Both the position numbers and the translations under genes were made by a program. Source: Lepeophtheirus salmonis (taxonomy: Eukaryota > Arthropoda > Copepoda > Siphonostomatoida > Caligidae). Taken from it: a DNA stretch of 64,000 nucleotides. How positions within the stretch are numbered: the first letter of the stretch is position 1; each line of letters starts with the position of its first letter. The stretch lies in NCBI RefSeq assembly GCF_016086655.4, contig NC_052135.2, positions 47,789,671 through 47,853,670 of the forward strand, given 5' to 3'. Of this stretch, positions 23,071-35,399 are shown piece by piece. The notes beneath the pieces are model-generated. The model did no database searches, was not told where the DNA came from, and worked only from the letters and a program-made list of their open reading frames with translations.

Positions 23071-23680
23071 TATATCTTTGCACAAGATGGGTGTACTAAA
23101 GATATTGTTAAAAAAGAGGTCCTTAAGTATATGTGTCTTGAATCAAGAATGCTTTCTTAGAATAATAAATTAAATAATTTTTTACCTTTTTGTAGAATAA
23201 TTATAATATCGAAAAATATATTTAAACCTAAACTTGGGGAAAAAATAAAAAATTGAAATTTTTGTAATTGGCCATAAAATGATTGTGAGTACAAAATTTT
23301 GTGGTACATTTTAAAAAATTAATGCAGACCGCTAGTAATTTTTATAAATCTAAATATTTGCATTTAGTTTATGGTTTGTAATTTTGTAAGGATACTTTTA
23401 TTTCAGTCCACCATATCATACTATAATTGGTATAAAATATTTAAAAAAATTCTGGAGGCATTGTATTTTTTATAACTCCCAAGCAATTTTTTTCTCTAAA
23501 AATGAGATAATCATACAATATATAAATAACTTTAACGTTTATGTACTTCAGTTTTGCAAATAAGTACTTCCCCCCCCCCTTCCTACCATAATAATGAAAA
23601 AAAAAAACAATAACAAGAAAAACCAACAAAGTGATCCTATTTCAGTAATTAAAGACCTTGAAAACTCTTATCTCCTTTTT

Positions 23681-23938
23681 TTAAATACCCATTAAAACCT
23701 CATGGAGCTCCTTATGTAAAAACACAAAAAGTGTTCTTATTCTCCATTCCATAGTGATGGTAAATGGACGGCTGATAATATTTAAACTTTTATTTCCATG
23801 GATGTATTGGTGTAAGATGAGTAAAGTGTGAAAATTACTGTAATCCCGGCTAGCGTAAAATCCCCACCTGAAGTAAATTGAATCTATAAATTGATAACTA
23901 TAATGTCTGCTGATAATAATCCCTGTCAAAATATACAT
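23681..23938 (-). CDS. Candidate exon, phase-compatible with 24424-24575
   Basis: The acceptor is tatattttgacag (AG at about 23921-23922). The exon begins GG, completing a Gly codon with the terminal G of the exon at 24424-24575. The frame then reads IIISRHYSYQFIDSIYFRWG, FYASRDYSNFHTLLILHQYI and HGNKSLNIISRPFTITMEWR, ending HEVLMGI and a stop at 23681. No AATAAA lies close downstream. A second acceptor inside (tacttcag before GTGGGG) also gives a compatible phase but a short product. Composition is moderately protein-like. No domain recognised. Confidence 0.3.
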   Translation of the reverse strand: MYILTGIIISRHYSYQFIDSIYFRWGFYASRDYSNFHTLLILHQYIHGNKSLNIISRPFTITMEWRIRTLFVFLHKELHEVLMGI

Positions 23939-24423
23939 TCTTCCCTTTTAATATTTTGAAATTTTCAATATATAAAAAATATTAATAATACACATTTTTT
24001 TTATGTTTTGCAAGAAAATTATACACGATAAACATTTATATTAATGTGACGTCAAAAATACATGACCAATAAGTAAATGAGCTTTCAAAACAATATATAA
24101 TGAATATTTATTAAAAGAAATCTCTTAATCGTTGATTAATCATTTCTTCTTTGTGATTTTGGAAAAAAGGAAGGAGATTCATTTTTTTTTTCAACTTGTA
24201 AAATAATAAGATATTAATATATTTTATATTTATATTATATTATAAAAGTCCGACACAAATGTATATATAAATACAGTTCCTATTTTGGTCAAATGTCCAA
24301 CAATGTCAAAATACAAGCCGTCGAGGGGGAGGGGCGCAATGGCAAGTGGTTTGGCCACTTTTGTTCTATTTTAAATAGACTGATAAATTTTAGAAGTAAA
24401 AAAATAAAAAATAACAAGCATAC

Positions 24424-24575
24424 CAACAGTTTTTCCTTCATGCCATAAAACTATAGTTTCTCTATAAGAAGAAAAGTCCTTCCCTACATTTTTAACTTCT
24501 TGCTTTTCTTGTAAAAGAAATCTTAGAGCTCCTAACGATATTGAGTCACAAAATACAGAAACAAAAAGCAACAGC
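24424..24575 (-). CDS. Candidate internal exon with hydrophobic segment
   Basis: A good acceptor (tttgtgtttgtttatttag, exon from 24575) and a donor GTTG|GTATGC (intron from 24423) bound 152 bp. The frame enters with one base and leaves with one base. The peptide is LLLFVSVFCDSISLGALRFL, then LQEKQEVKNVGKDFSSYRET and IVLWHEGKTV. The first 20 residues could be a membrane segment or signal anchor, followed by a hydrophilic stretch. It joins in phase to the exon at 23681-23938. A possible upstream partner ends at 26832 with the matching phase (CT|G gives Leu). The gene is not identified. Confidence 0.4.
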
Positions 24576-26831
24576 CTAAATAAACAAACACAAATAAACT
24601 TTTCATATTCATATTTTTAAAACGTATATGTAAATTGATCATAAAATTATATTTATGTCCCTTGAAAGCAAAAAAAGTGTTACACTGTTATTGTTCATAT
24701 TTGCTTTACATCTGTCTCTTCTTTCATTGTTCAATAAGATGATATATGATGAATGTTAGCTCTTATAAAAAAAACAATAAATAAGAGCAACTACTTTTTA
24801 TTAACTACTCTTTTTAGGAAGGATATAGTTATACTCATTATTATCATAGCAAAACAAGAGAAAAATAACCTTAATTCTCCGTTACTTCCCTTCAAATATT
24901 AACAAGAATACTTCCCTGGGGAGTTAAGTAAGCCTCACGTTTAAATAGATATTTAGATAATGTAAAACTTAATTATCCTTAATACTTGTTAAATTGTTAT
25001 ATTAAGAATGGCACTTGTGTAAAGAAAAACAATGTTTACAAATTAGAAAAGACGAAATAGTTGGTGTGACTCTTTTTCTTTGTATATTTTCAAATAATGG
25101 TATTAAAATGTATCTATAAAGGAAGAATATAAATAAGCTTATTTTTGGTTTATTTCCAAAAAAAATGCACAAGAAAAAAAGAATAATTTATAATTTTAGT
25201 ATAATTATGATATTTATCATGCAAAAAAACAATTTTAAATTTTTACCAAAATATTGAAAACAAGATTAAAAAATTTCAAAAAAATTGTTATGCCTCCATA
25301 TTACGCACATTTAAAAATAATTCTAAATTTTCTCATTCAGCTATTTCTAGTATATTAGATAATATTATTACCCTTAAAATAATATATATAATAAAAGAAT
25401 CATATAAGTGGCTTTTGAGATATAGCTTGAAAATTATAATAAAATACAAGCAAATGTTATAAATTACTATTGATTTCCTTGTAAATATAATGTTTTTCTT
25501 TCAATAATTAAATTTTTACCCTAATATTACTTTATATTTGTATGCATAGATAATTATTACTACATTTTTTTTTGAAAATGACCAATAAATGCATTGTCAA
25601 ATCAAAAATATATTGAATAATTTATGAACTATTAATAATAATTTTTTATATATTAATATTCATTAAAAATATACAAGTATCTTAAAACCCATAAACATAG
25701 AATTTCGTTTTTAATATTTTGGAATAAAACTTTTTAATTTAGCTATTATAGGTGTTAACAAGAAGTAAACATATTTTTTCCCAGAAAATATACATATTTT
25801 GCCTTAAAAAAAGGCCTCATTCATGTGTTCATACAAGGCAGATCTGAAACTTTTTAAACATATTTTTATTATTTCTAATTTTCCAATATATAATCTTCAA
25901 CCTTTGGATCAAAAAGTTTATATATTAAAAACCAAAATAGAAATTTAATTCAAATGGTTTTAAGTTAATTTGTCAAGATTTGTGAATAATTTACCTTAAA
26001 AATTAAAATAAAGGGATCTTTAGAAAAAAAGAAGATGGTGTAGGTGAAAATCGGTATTCACTACAAAAATTTTGTTATGGACAGTTGAAATTTAGCACAG
26101 ATACTCTGAAGAATATAAAGTATGATAGTAAATCATAATTTTTAATCAAGGGAATAATTTTATCTGTCATGATTTAAGTATACATATAATTGACATTTTA
26201 TATTACCCTGATAGGCGTTGAGAGGTAAAATATTATATAAATTATACTTTTTTCGATAAGTGACGGATTTTTTTTTTAAAAATACAACAAACATAATGAA
26301 ATAATATATGATTTAAATTATAAATCTTAGTCAAAATGAGATATTTGGTAAATTTTTGAAGAAAAACAAGGAAATGGTGTAAAAATGTTAGCCTGTTTAT
26401 AAAAAATATATAATAAACAAACATTCATTTCTACATTTTTTACATATATACATCTTTTTTTCTATTAAAACAAAATAAGTAAGTAGAAAAATGAGACAAT
26501 AAAATAATTAAGAGTGAAATGTTCATTAGTCAATAAATTAGGATTTAGAGCCACTTTGCAATTCTGAGAAAATGTAATTAAGGGTTTTGGTTGACAGGAA
26601 TATTCCATGGCTATAATCTTGTTTTTTTAATAATACAATTCGTGCATTAATTCCCTATGATTACCAAATTATAATTTATTACCACTTTGCAATTTGTAGA
26701 AAATGCAATTGAAAGGTAGAAACCCCCTCTTTGTAAAGGGGTTGCTAAAAATAAATAACAGTTTGCTTTTTCATTTGTTTATTCAACCAAAGAATTTCAA
26801 TTAAAGCGTGAGTACTTGGTCTTTCACTTAC

Positions 26832-26873
26832 AGACAAACATTGGTTTCTAGCAGATCTGTGTCGACAACAATA
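26832..26873 (-). CDS. Weak candidate upstream exon
   Basis: The donor TGTCT|GTAAGT is strong. The frame before it reads SIVVDTDLLETNVC and ends with two bases, CT. That phase fits the exon at 24575 (CT|G, Leu). The acceptor region (attattaaataag) lacks a pyrimidine tract, so the 5' boundary is doubtful. Confidence 0.2.
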
Positions 26874-27217
26874 CTTATTTAATAATTTCATAATAAATAG
26901 ATCAATATTTACCTAAATATATATGTAATTATTTATTTATTTGTTTATTAGAATATCCATCTCCAATGGTTTTTGTTCCATTCTGTAGTGATCCCGTTTT
27001 TGTTGGGGATGTATTAGCAAGTAATCAAAATTATCATCATATTTTCCCCCATTTCAATGCCAATTTCATGACGTCATTCCTCGTAAAATGAAGATCGAGG
27101 CAATCCAAAGAAAATATTCCTAACATGATCATCCATCGAAGGAGATGTTGGAATTTCGATTCTGAATTCGACGAAAGACGATGGGAGGAGAATTTATCCG
27201 AAGAAAACTATTGACTA

Positions 27218-27248
27218 AATGGAACTAAACTAGGAGTTTAGTTCCATT
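27218..27248. repeat. Perfect 14-bp hairpin
   Basis: aatggaactaaact at 27218-27231 is followed by a 3-base spacer and its exact reverse complement at 27235-27248. A related phrase, aatagaactaaact, recurs near 27307-27320. It could form a tight stem-loop in DNA or RNA. No poly-T tail or gene end is associated with it. Confidence 0.7.
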
Positions 27249-29556
27249 AGGTATTTACGATGAGTAGATAATTTCAATATTTCAAAATTTAATCACTTAA
27301 AAAATACCAAATAGAACTAAACTCCATGGAGATGCATATTTTAAAAATAGATATTTTGGAATAAGTTATTAGGGTCTAAAGAAGAGTGTCGTTTTTCATC
27401 ATTTTTAAGCCTAAAAGTGGAAATATATCGTTTTCAAAACAAGATACCGAATGTATAAAAACACTTTCAAATAAGTTTTACTTATCCTGCTTTTAATTTG
27501 GTGATTGTTTTTAAGGGTAAAAAATGACTTTGATCGATGACATATAATGCTAGATTTTTCAGAATATCGATGACTCAGAGAAAAACTGAGATCAGTTTTG
27601 GATTCTGCGCTCAAGGATAAATTTATTTTTTGGTCTGAATTCATTTGTAGGAAATGAGTGTTTCCTTGGTTAATTTATGATTCGAAATTGACAATAATTC
27701 GTCAAAGAATACAAATTTAATCCTTACTCTATTTTGAAAAGTAACCTTGCTTTTGCGTAGACGGGCAGACGTATTTATTAATGTAAGTTTGTTTTGTAAA
27801 TTAGTAGGATGTACATAATAGTTTTAAGGAGGCATTATCCCCACCATTGGTAAGGAATGTTTTACTTCTTCAAAAATAAGAAACACAGAGAGAAGTATGT
27901 ATTTTTAAAAAGAAGTAGATAGTGTACTTATTTATGAAATTATGGTTGTTTCCTTCTTTGAAGGAGAAGAAGAAGAATTCGCCTCTCGACAAATATGCAT
28001 GTATACATAAATTTAAAAACTTAGTCCGTTATGTACATACACTTAAACATAATATGTAAACTATATAATAGCAATCAAACTTTGATTTATACATATTTAT
28101 ATTTTTTATACCAGTAATCAGAAACTATTTTCTAACTTTGCAAATCTAAAATATATGAATTTATTTAAATATATTTATATATTCTTGTATTATGAGCACC
28201 AAACATAGATCAATTGTACTTGTAGTATTTGTATGGCCTGTCAACACAATAACAAGGTTCAATGATTTTGTTTTACAAAATTGATTGGGGACTATATTTG
28301 TCGTCTAAGAAAAATTATTCTAAATTTCTATCCATAATTTTTTTACTCTTTGGAGGGACAAAATTTTACCAAAAGTAACTAAAATGGATTGTAACGATAA
28401 AAAATGAACATTCTCATTACTTGTTTTTGGAAAGCCAAATCGGAGCAAATATAAGTTTTTTTAAATGCAACAAAGGCTTTAAATTATAGCTAAAATTATC
28501 GGATATTTATAGTCATCCCACAAATTTCAATACAAAGCCTATATTGGACTAAAAGATGTCTATAAAATTTGCAGTATTTACAATAATCCATTTAGATATT
28601 TATATGGAAATATTAGACAAATGTATTTCATAACTCATAATGCTTTAAAAACACATAAAATTCCTCATACGTAATGTTTGTGCAGATATGGAACTGTTTA
28701 TAAGCATTAATAAATTTTTTATTTGATTCCTAGCTTAATTTATAAATGCTATAACTAGACTAAGTTTATATTAAAAAAGTAATAAATGCGGGATTTTCCG
28801 TAGCTGTATAACCCTGAGAAACCCCTCGAGTAGGTATGTATTGGATTTTTAAAGAAGAAAAAAAAGTGCCATCTCTTGTCCTCGTTTTCTATTTTTGAAT
28901 GGGGATGTGTCAAGTGGTGACCTTAATTTAGGTGCATGTCTTTTTGTTTTATTTTATCTTGAGTCACTTCAAATGTGCCCAGCTTCACTAAACAATTTGT
29001 GTAATTAAATTTCAGCTAGAATTGTACTTCCCACTCATAGAGATGGAATAAAAATATGGAAAGTCAGGCATAATCGGACAGCAGTAGATCTGATGTCAAG
29101 TAATATAATCGGCTAGGACAAGAGGTCATGTAAAGGATTATATTTCTTTATTTAGTCCAAATCTAGGGTTTTACCCGTTGTTAGCAGCTCCTTTCCTTCT
29201 ATATCTTTCTCCCTCCCACCTAAAATTGGCAAGAGTTGATATTTGATTTCTTTTTTTTTTCTTCATCATACCACCAACTGCAGGGGCTCCAAAAATGTTG
29301 ATGCTGCAGAACCCTTGATAAAGTCAAACATTTTTTTATGTAGCTCTGTTGAAAAATTTATAAACAATTAAAATATTACGAGGGTCGTTTGAAAAGTCCG
29401 TGCAAAGTCCTAGACAATACTTGCGCGTATTGAGGGTAGGTTAAGTTAAAAGAGCATCTCTTGGAAGAACTCACACCAGTTTTTAGCCAGATCAGTGTGT
29501 TTCTTTTTGTTTGGCATTCGTTTGATACGAAGAATCAGCTAGAATGAATATGGCGA

Positions 29557-29778
29557 CTTTCTCTTTGATTCACAAGGAATAATCCTCATCGCCTATCTGT
29601 AAAAGGGTCAAAACTATTACAGGTGTAAATTTTTCATCACTATTGGACCGTTTAAAAACAGAGTTGCAGGAAAAACAACCATGATTGGCCCACAAAAAAG
29701 TCATTTTCCATCACACCAATACACGAGCTTACACCTAACTTGTTGTGATAGAAAAATTAAAGAAAATAGGACTTCAAC
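29557..29778 (+). pseudogene. Mariner transposase catalytic-region fragment (plus half of foldback)
   Basis: The plus strand reads RVKTITGVNFSSLLDRLKTE, LQEKQP, a stop, LAHKKVIFHHTNTRAYT, a stop, then LVVIEKLKKIGLQLE. This is the region around the second catalytic Asp in mariner transposases (usually HQDNA context). Here the Asp position reads Thr in HHTNT. The preceding DNA-binding domain and first Asp are missing, and it stops abruptly at the inversion point near 29778. Confidence 0.78.
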
Positions 29779-29783
29779 TCGAG

Positions 29784-30130
29784 ATGCCAACAGCACGAGC
29801 AATCTCACGCACCTTCACTCTTTAGTTATATATCACCACATCATGGATTTTATCAATGACTTCTGGATTAGTAACCTCAACAGAGCGTTCAGAACGTTCA
29901 CTGTCACTTGTGCCAATATGGTGATTCCAAACATTTTGAAACCACTAATAAACTGTTCTAAGCGAAGTTGCAGAGTCCTTATAATGTTTATTAAGCTTTT
30001 TTTTAAGTATCTTGAAGCGTTTTGCTTTTCATAAGTAATGTTTAATCGACATGCAAAATAATTTTGGGCCTTTTTTTTGGAAATCACACCATTTCCTCGA
30101 TTGAAACAAATGCCAAACAGAAAAAAATAG
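29784..30130 (-). pseudogene. Mariner transposase N-terminal fragment (minus half of foldback)
   Basis: The minus strand reads DSATSLRTVY, a stop, WFQNVWNHHIGTSDSERSER, SVEVTNPEVIDKIHDVVIYN, a stop, and RVKVREIARAVGIS. This is the paired helix-turn-helix DNA-binding region of mariner transposases (the WF..F..G....D..RSGRP and R.....IA...GIS arrangement). It ends at the inversion point just where the linker to the catalytic domain should begin. Confidence 0.8.
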
Positions 30131-30244
30131 GCCAATCTGGCTGAAAGCTGGTGTTTGTTCTTCCAAGAGATGCTTCTAGCTAAACATAACTTCGATACGT
30201 GACAGTAGTATCATCTCTCGAACTTTTCAAAGGACCCTTGTAAC

Positions 30245-33200
30245 AAAAATACTTATACATTAAATCACGCAACCTATTGTAAAATATCTGTCTTAGAAAA
30301 AACTGTAATTCAATGGTATTGTTGTCATTTATATAGCAACATTGAATGTTATTTAATCAGCTTTTCCCTTTTTTAGTAATATTTTTGATTTATATGCACG
30401 ACCTTTCATCCATAAAGAAACAGAACAATATACCCTATCACCATTTGTATTTCCTCTTAAATATGGAATTATTATTCAATCATTGTTGGGAATGGAGCAA
30501 AACTTCACAATATCTAATTCAAATTCAAGTAATAAACGTTCAAAAATCTGATGAGAGAGGAAAAAAAGTAAAAAATAAAATAAACAGCTGGCAACAAAAT
30601 AAATGTAAGGTTTTTGGTGTTGTTAAGGCTGTGTGTTATAAATATGGTATTGGTATAAAACTATTTACAGCGTATTTTTGTTAAATGGTTTACCAAACCC
30701 CGCTTACTTTGAGAACCGCTACGCTAATGTATATACATTAATACTATGGGTTACAGAGCTTATATATGCACATTCAAATACGTAGTACTTGCATTATTGA
30801 TTAAAAAGTACCTTTACATAGGGGGAATAAGTAGGACAATACGTACGAGTATCGTTAATATGAGTATTAAAAACCAGTGCCAATTATAATTATTGACTAT
30901 ACTTCCGAAAGGTGACACTGCACATAAAAGGACATACCGGCATTCGTTAAATTGATCATTATATGTTTTTTTATTAGTCACATAAATATTATTTTTTGTT
31001 AAAGTCTACTTTTTCTTTTTTTTTTAAATTAGAAATAAAATCAATCTTAGATTTTTTTTTGTATGGATGCATGTATATCTAGAAACCAGTTTTTTGCGAC
31101 AATGGAAACTTTTCACTTTTTATTTTTCTACAATGAGAAAAAATTAAAGGAAATGATTAGTAAAACGATCGATGGTTATGATCATTAAAATACATTGTGG
31201 TACATTATAATGTTAATGTGTTTTTAAATATACTCTGGGTGTGCCCTAGAATTGGGCAATAGAAAAAAAAATCATGGAAGTGTGTGTTAACATAGTTTGT
31301 ATAAGTTTCTACCTAGTGTATTCAATAATTAATTTAAAAATTTCCAAAAAATATTAGAAAATCTACGTTAAAATTTTCGAAAAAAATCTGTTCTTCTAAA
31401 ATTAAATTACTAACAAAATTATTATTTCGAAAATCAAATTTCCAAAGAAATTGCAAAACTATATTATGTTTACTTACACTTAATTAGCACAACTCTATAT
31501 GATGCAACAATAATCCCAAGAATTTCAATGATCTTTCGATAGATGTTTTGCTTCACCATGATTCATGCAAGGAATTGTGGATTTCAAAAGTTTTAAATTT
31601 AAATTTTTGTTAAAATAACTGTAAAATCAAAATTTGTTATTTCAATAATTTGAGGGAGACTAATATTTGCTTTAACTTATATATTGATATTTCAGAAATG
31701 TTAAACACAATATATTCCCTTCATAATTTTCTCTTATTTATTATTGTTCACATAAATGATTAATTGACTCATATGGGAAAATGAAAAATGTAGTCTTTTC
31801 CAGATATCGAAAGTTCCATGAATCATTATATATAAAATATTCATATTGAAGGATTCATTGAAGTATACCAAATTACTCATTCATCAACTAAATGAATTAT
31901 TCTATTTATCATTAGTTTTTGCTACTCATGATACATTTTAATGCTCATAAATTTAAATTAAAATTTCATGGCATCACAGTGAGCTTATATTTAACAGTAC
32001 TTTTACCGATTACTCCTTTATATTTCGAAAATTAGGACTGATCTCTATCGGTAGACACGTTGTCTCGCATAGGTACAATGTTTTATGATATTTTCACGGT
32101 CATGATTTTTATCCTAGCTTAGATAGCAGCAATTTTAACATATAAAACACTTAGTTAGTCATAATTTATGTAAATGTTTAATTATAAACACGTGACCCAT
32201 AATTGTATCAGGAAGAGGACACACTCCATTAAAACTCCTTTTTATTAAAAATTAACAACTAAGTAGGCTCTACCACCAAAGTTGACAAGAAAGTCGATAC
32301 CTGCAAACTTTTTCTTATGAAAGTCAGCGTCGTCACTATTTTATTAAATTGATGAAGTCAGGATATATATTTTTCTTTTTTGGACCATATTTCATCAACA
32401 GTTTGGAAAATATTTTCCAACTTTCATTTTTGCTTTATTAAACATTTTTCGGCGAATTCGATATTATGGGTTTATGGATTCTTGTTTTGAAAATTTGAGC
32501 ATCCGGAAGAACATAAAAAAACTTTTTGTCAGGGGTGTTTTTTTATCCTCTATATCTATGTTTGGTCTTAGACATTGTCAGAAGTTGAATTAAATCTACC
32601 TAAATGCCCTACACTTATTTATTTAAAATGCAAAATTATTATTGAATGCACGTACGTCAAGGAATACTATATAAATGGAATACATTCTCTTATTTTCCTT
32701 GCCTCTTTTTTGACAAACTCTTTGGCAAATTCTAAAGGTGTCATAGGTCACTTTCATTTTTTGACATCAATTTATTTATAATCATTATTATTATTATTGA
32801 TATATTGCGTAAAAGATTAGTGAACTTCCTGAAGTAAAATACGTGTAATAAACTAAAGTTTAGCCCACTTAAATGGGAAGTAGATATAAATATAATACGA
32901 ACACAAAGTGTTTTTTCGACTCTCATTGGAATATTTATGTACTAAAAGATATAATTGAATTAAAGGAAGCAAAACTTGAATGCTTTAATATTTTTGAACT
33001 TAAAAAAACAATACCATAATATATTATAGTCTTAGCTCTACGTATAAAATTATTGGGGAAAATAATATTCCTTGTGTGCATGAAATTACTTCATAAATAG
33101 AGTTGTAAAACCTAAACCATTTTTGAGATACAAATTCTTATTTTTTTGAATTGGCCATTGCTTTTATTTATTTTCCAAAAAATATTAAGATTTTTAGTGC

Positions 33201-33270
33201 TTGAGAAGATAATATCTTATTATACATTAAGCATGAGTACGTGTCCTTATAAAAACGGATAATAATAAGA
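30245..33270. other. AT-rich noncoding stretch
   Basis: No supported gene. Near 31462-31500 a phrase (gtttacttacacttaattag followed by cacaactctat) matches 38620-38655 at diverged identity, so a small dispersed repeat is present. ORFs at 30346-30684 and 32575-32926 are without splice or domain support. Confidence 0.4.
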
Positions 33271-33279
33271 ATGTTTCAT

Positions 33280-33540
33280 TGATAGTTATAAGGGTAAGTC
33301 CTTGTTGAACTCAGAGTGGAAAAAGAAGATTATAATAATTTCTTGCCTACGTTATTCGTGATTTCCTTCAGCCCCCATCCTCACCCTTTTATCATAGGTG
33401 CTTGTAGCTTATCTAATAAAACACCATAACAACCAAGCTGCTCCTGCCCCAAATATTTTTAAATTATCAGGATTACCATGTTGATCTAAGGTTGTTTTTT
33501 TTGTTTTGTTTTTTTCATATCGAAAATGCTACAAATAAGC
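33280..33540 (+). repeat. Dispersed repeat R3, copy 1
   Basis: It shares an ordered set of blocks with 33690-33900 and 35400-35640: taagtccttgttgaactcag near 33294, ttcttgccta near 33340, aacaccataacaaccaagct near 33419, and aaattatcaggattaccatg near 33461, followed by a T-rich tract. Confidence 0.5.
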
Positions 33541-33689
33541 AACTTTATTTAAACCAATAATAATTGTAAAAAATATGATCTATATGCAAAACCAGGGCAG
33601 TGTTGTTACTTTTTTTAAATTTTCTAAATCTTTTATCTTCATTCTTATTTAAATCTTGAAGCATACATTGAGATATAAATTAACCACGA

Positions 33690-33900
33690 TGTAAAATCGA
33701 CGTTAGTCTAATTCTAGCGTAACAAGATACAGAGAAAAACTTGAGTTTATTTTTCTCTATTTATAGCAGCGTTTAGGTTATTTTATAAGACGTCATGACA
33801 GCAAAGTTGTTATTCTCCCAAACATCCTTCAAATTATTAGGATTACAATGCTAATCTACAATTTCTTTATTCTTTAACATACGGGAAGGTCATATTTTTT
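33690..33900 (+). repeat. Dispersed repeat R3, copy 2
   Basis: The core at 33785-33860 reads aagacgtcatgacagcaaag, then ttgttattctcccaaacatc and aaattattaggattacaatg, aligned without large gaps to copies 1 and 3. Confidence 0.5.
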
Positions 33901-34225
33901 ACAACTCTATACGTAAATTAGTCTTAAACATGCTATTGTATTTGGCTTATTATTAGACAATCTGCAATATTACCAATCTTTCCTTATAAAAGTAGACTTA
34001 TTTACAAAACAATGTAAATAAAGTCATGAAGTTTTATCGTTTGTTTGAAACCATATTTTAATCAGGTAAGATGTATGAGAAATTCTCAAAATGATGCAAA
34101 AAAACAACTATTAAATATACAAATAATATTTTATATATCAAACTGATTGATGATGAAAATATGCACCAATTGGCAAGAAGAAAAAAAAATACTAAATGGA
34201 GGTAATCAAATTAGATTCAAATGTA

Positions 34226-35120
34226 GAGTGTGCAAGGTAAAATCGTAGAATTTTTGATAAAGAAGAAATAGGATTAACTTTTACAACAATGAAAAGGAGT
34301 TCAAGATTAAGCCTTTATTCATTCATATATCTGAATATTTTTAAAAATGATTTCCTTTGATGCTACCATGTCCTCCAACTTGAAACTGAAGGCGCCGCAA
34401 CACTTCTTAATGAAGGCCTCGGACATCACCGCCCGCTGCTACTCAACAGAGACCTTCAAGTCATCCAAATTTCGGTGAGGGGTAGTAGAGGATCTATTTT
34501 CGAATACATCCTAAATTCCACAGTCGCAGGGCAACAGTTGGAGGGGGATGGGTGGTCAAACTGACCTTTATGTTTTGACCATTTCAACAGTTTTTGGCCT
34601 CTGTTGACCCGGTTGGCATAGATTGCTGTTGAAAGCAATTGCTAATGTCGTTGTTACAAATGAGGCATTCCTGTAATACTTACCACACCTCCTCATAGTT
34701 CAATCACTATTATTGAGAGCCTGGGCATGCTGCCTCATCGACTTAGCTGGACGTCCAGCGATATCAATGCCCATGTCATCCAAGATCCCGATATTCTGGG
34801 AACTACTGCATCCAGGAGACCTCCCAAGGATCTAACCTAAATCCACTAAGCTTTTTATATTGTAAAAAAGACTCTGTGAGCATCCTGTGACTTTCATAAT
34901 CTTTTCGACACTTATTTAAGCGTAGAGAAAATACGACAACTTTTGTCTCTTCGCCTCCATCCTGGGAACGGTTGATTTTTTAAAGTTTGTTTTTTTATTG
35001 TTTATCAACTAAAATAGTATCTACTTTTATTAATACGACATAGTATTTTAATACATTCACCCTAACGTAATATATATTGATGTAATGGCAAGTCCAAGAT
35101 TTTAGCTCGCACCCTGTTTG
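34226..35120 (-). mobile_element. Core-deleted mariner-like element
   Basis: Inverted ends match over about 27 bp: agtgtgcaaggtaaaatcgt on the left (34228) and agggtgcgagctaaaatctt as reverse complement of the right end (to about 35116). TA dinucleotides lie at 34224-34225 and 35121-35122. The outermost few bases are uncertain because the right side has extra bases before TA. The body encodes the two ends of a transposase without its middle. Confidence 0.78.
34340..34965 (-). pseudogene. Mariner-like transposase lacking the catalytic core
   Basis: The N-terminus near 34962 reads MEAKRQKLSYFLYA, a stop, ISVEKIMKVTGCSQSLFYNI, a helix-turn-helix. The next recognisable part is KSMRQHAQALNNSD then a stop and TMRRC (second DNA-binding region, near 34700-34740). 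Degraded sequence with RPKTVEMVKT lies near 34580-34600. It then jumps to the C-terminus, HRNLDDLKVSVE and MSEAFIKKCCGAFSFKLEDM (near 34350-34480). None of the three catalytic Asp blocks is present. The open frame 34456-34638 belongs to the degraded middle. Confidence 0.8.
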
Positions 35121-35399
35121 TATGCCTGTATCAAAAGCTATTAAATAAATATATAATCATTATTTTGAAGAAAACGAGCATATATTGATATTTAAACTGA
35201 GGCTTTTTTTTCATAAATCATAGTTACCGAACTAAGCAGTTATATCTAGGGTTGTAAATCATTATTAACCATTTCATTGTTTAAATTTTCTAAACCTCTT
35301 ATAAAATTATTTCATTTTTGAGGATCAAAAATTTAAGTATTACAACGAGTTTGTGTGTTGATATATTATTAAGAGTTACGCTGATGATTTGATGGGGAG

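Larger units (their letters stand above)
29379..30240. mobile_element. Foldback mariner derivative, two halves in inverted orientation
   Basis: It is flanked by TA at 29377-29378 and 30241-30242. Ends: cgagggtcgtttgaaaagtc and, as reverse complement of the right end, caagggtcctttgaaaagtt. The similarity goes well beyond a normal TIR. About 60-85 bp further in, both sides carry agcatctcttggaagaac, then acaccag, agccagat and gtttggcatt in matching order, so about 160 bp of each end are inverted copies. The inside is chimeric: a catalytic fragment on the plus strand (29557-29778) abuts an N-terminal fragment on the minus strand (29784-30130). The junction is at a CTCGAG palindrome, 29778-29783. 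Confidence 0.85.
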
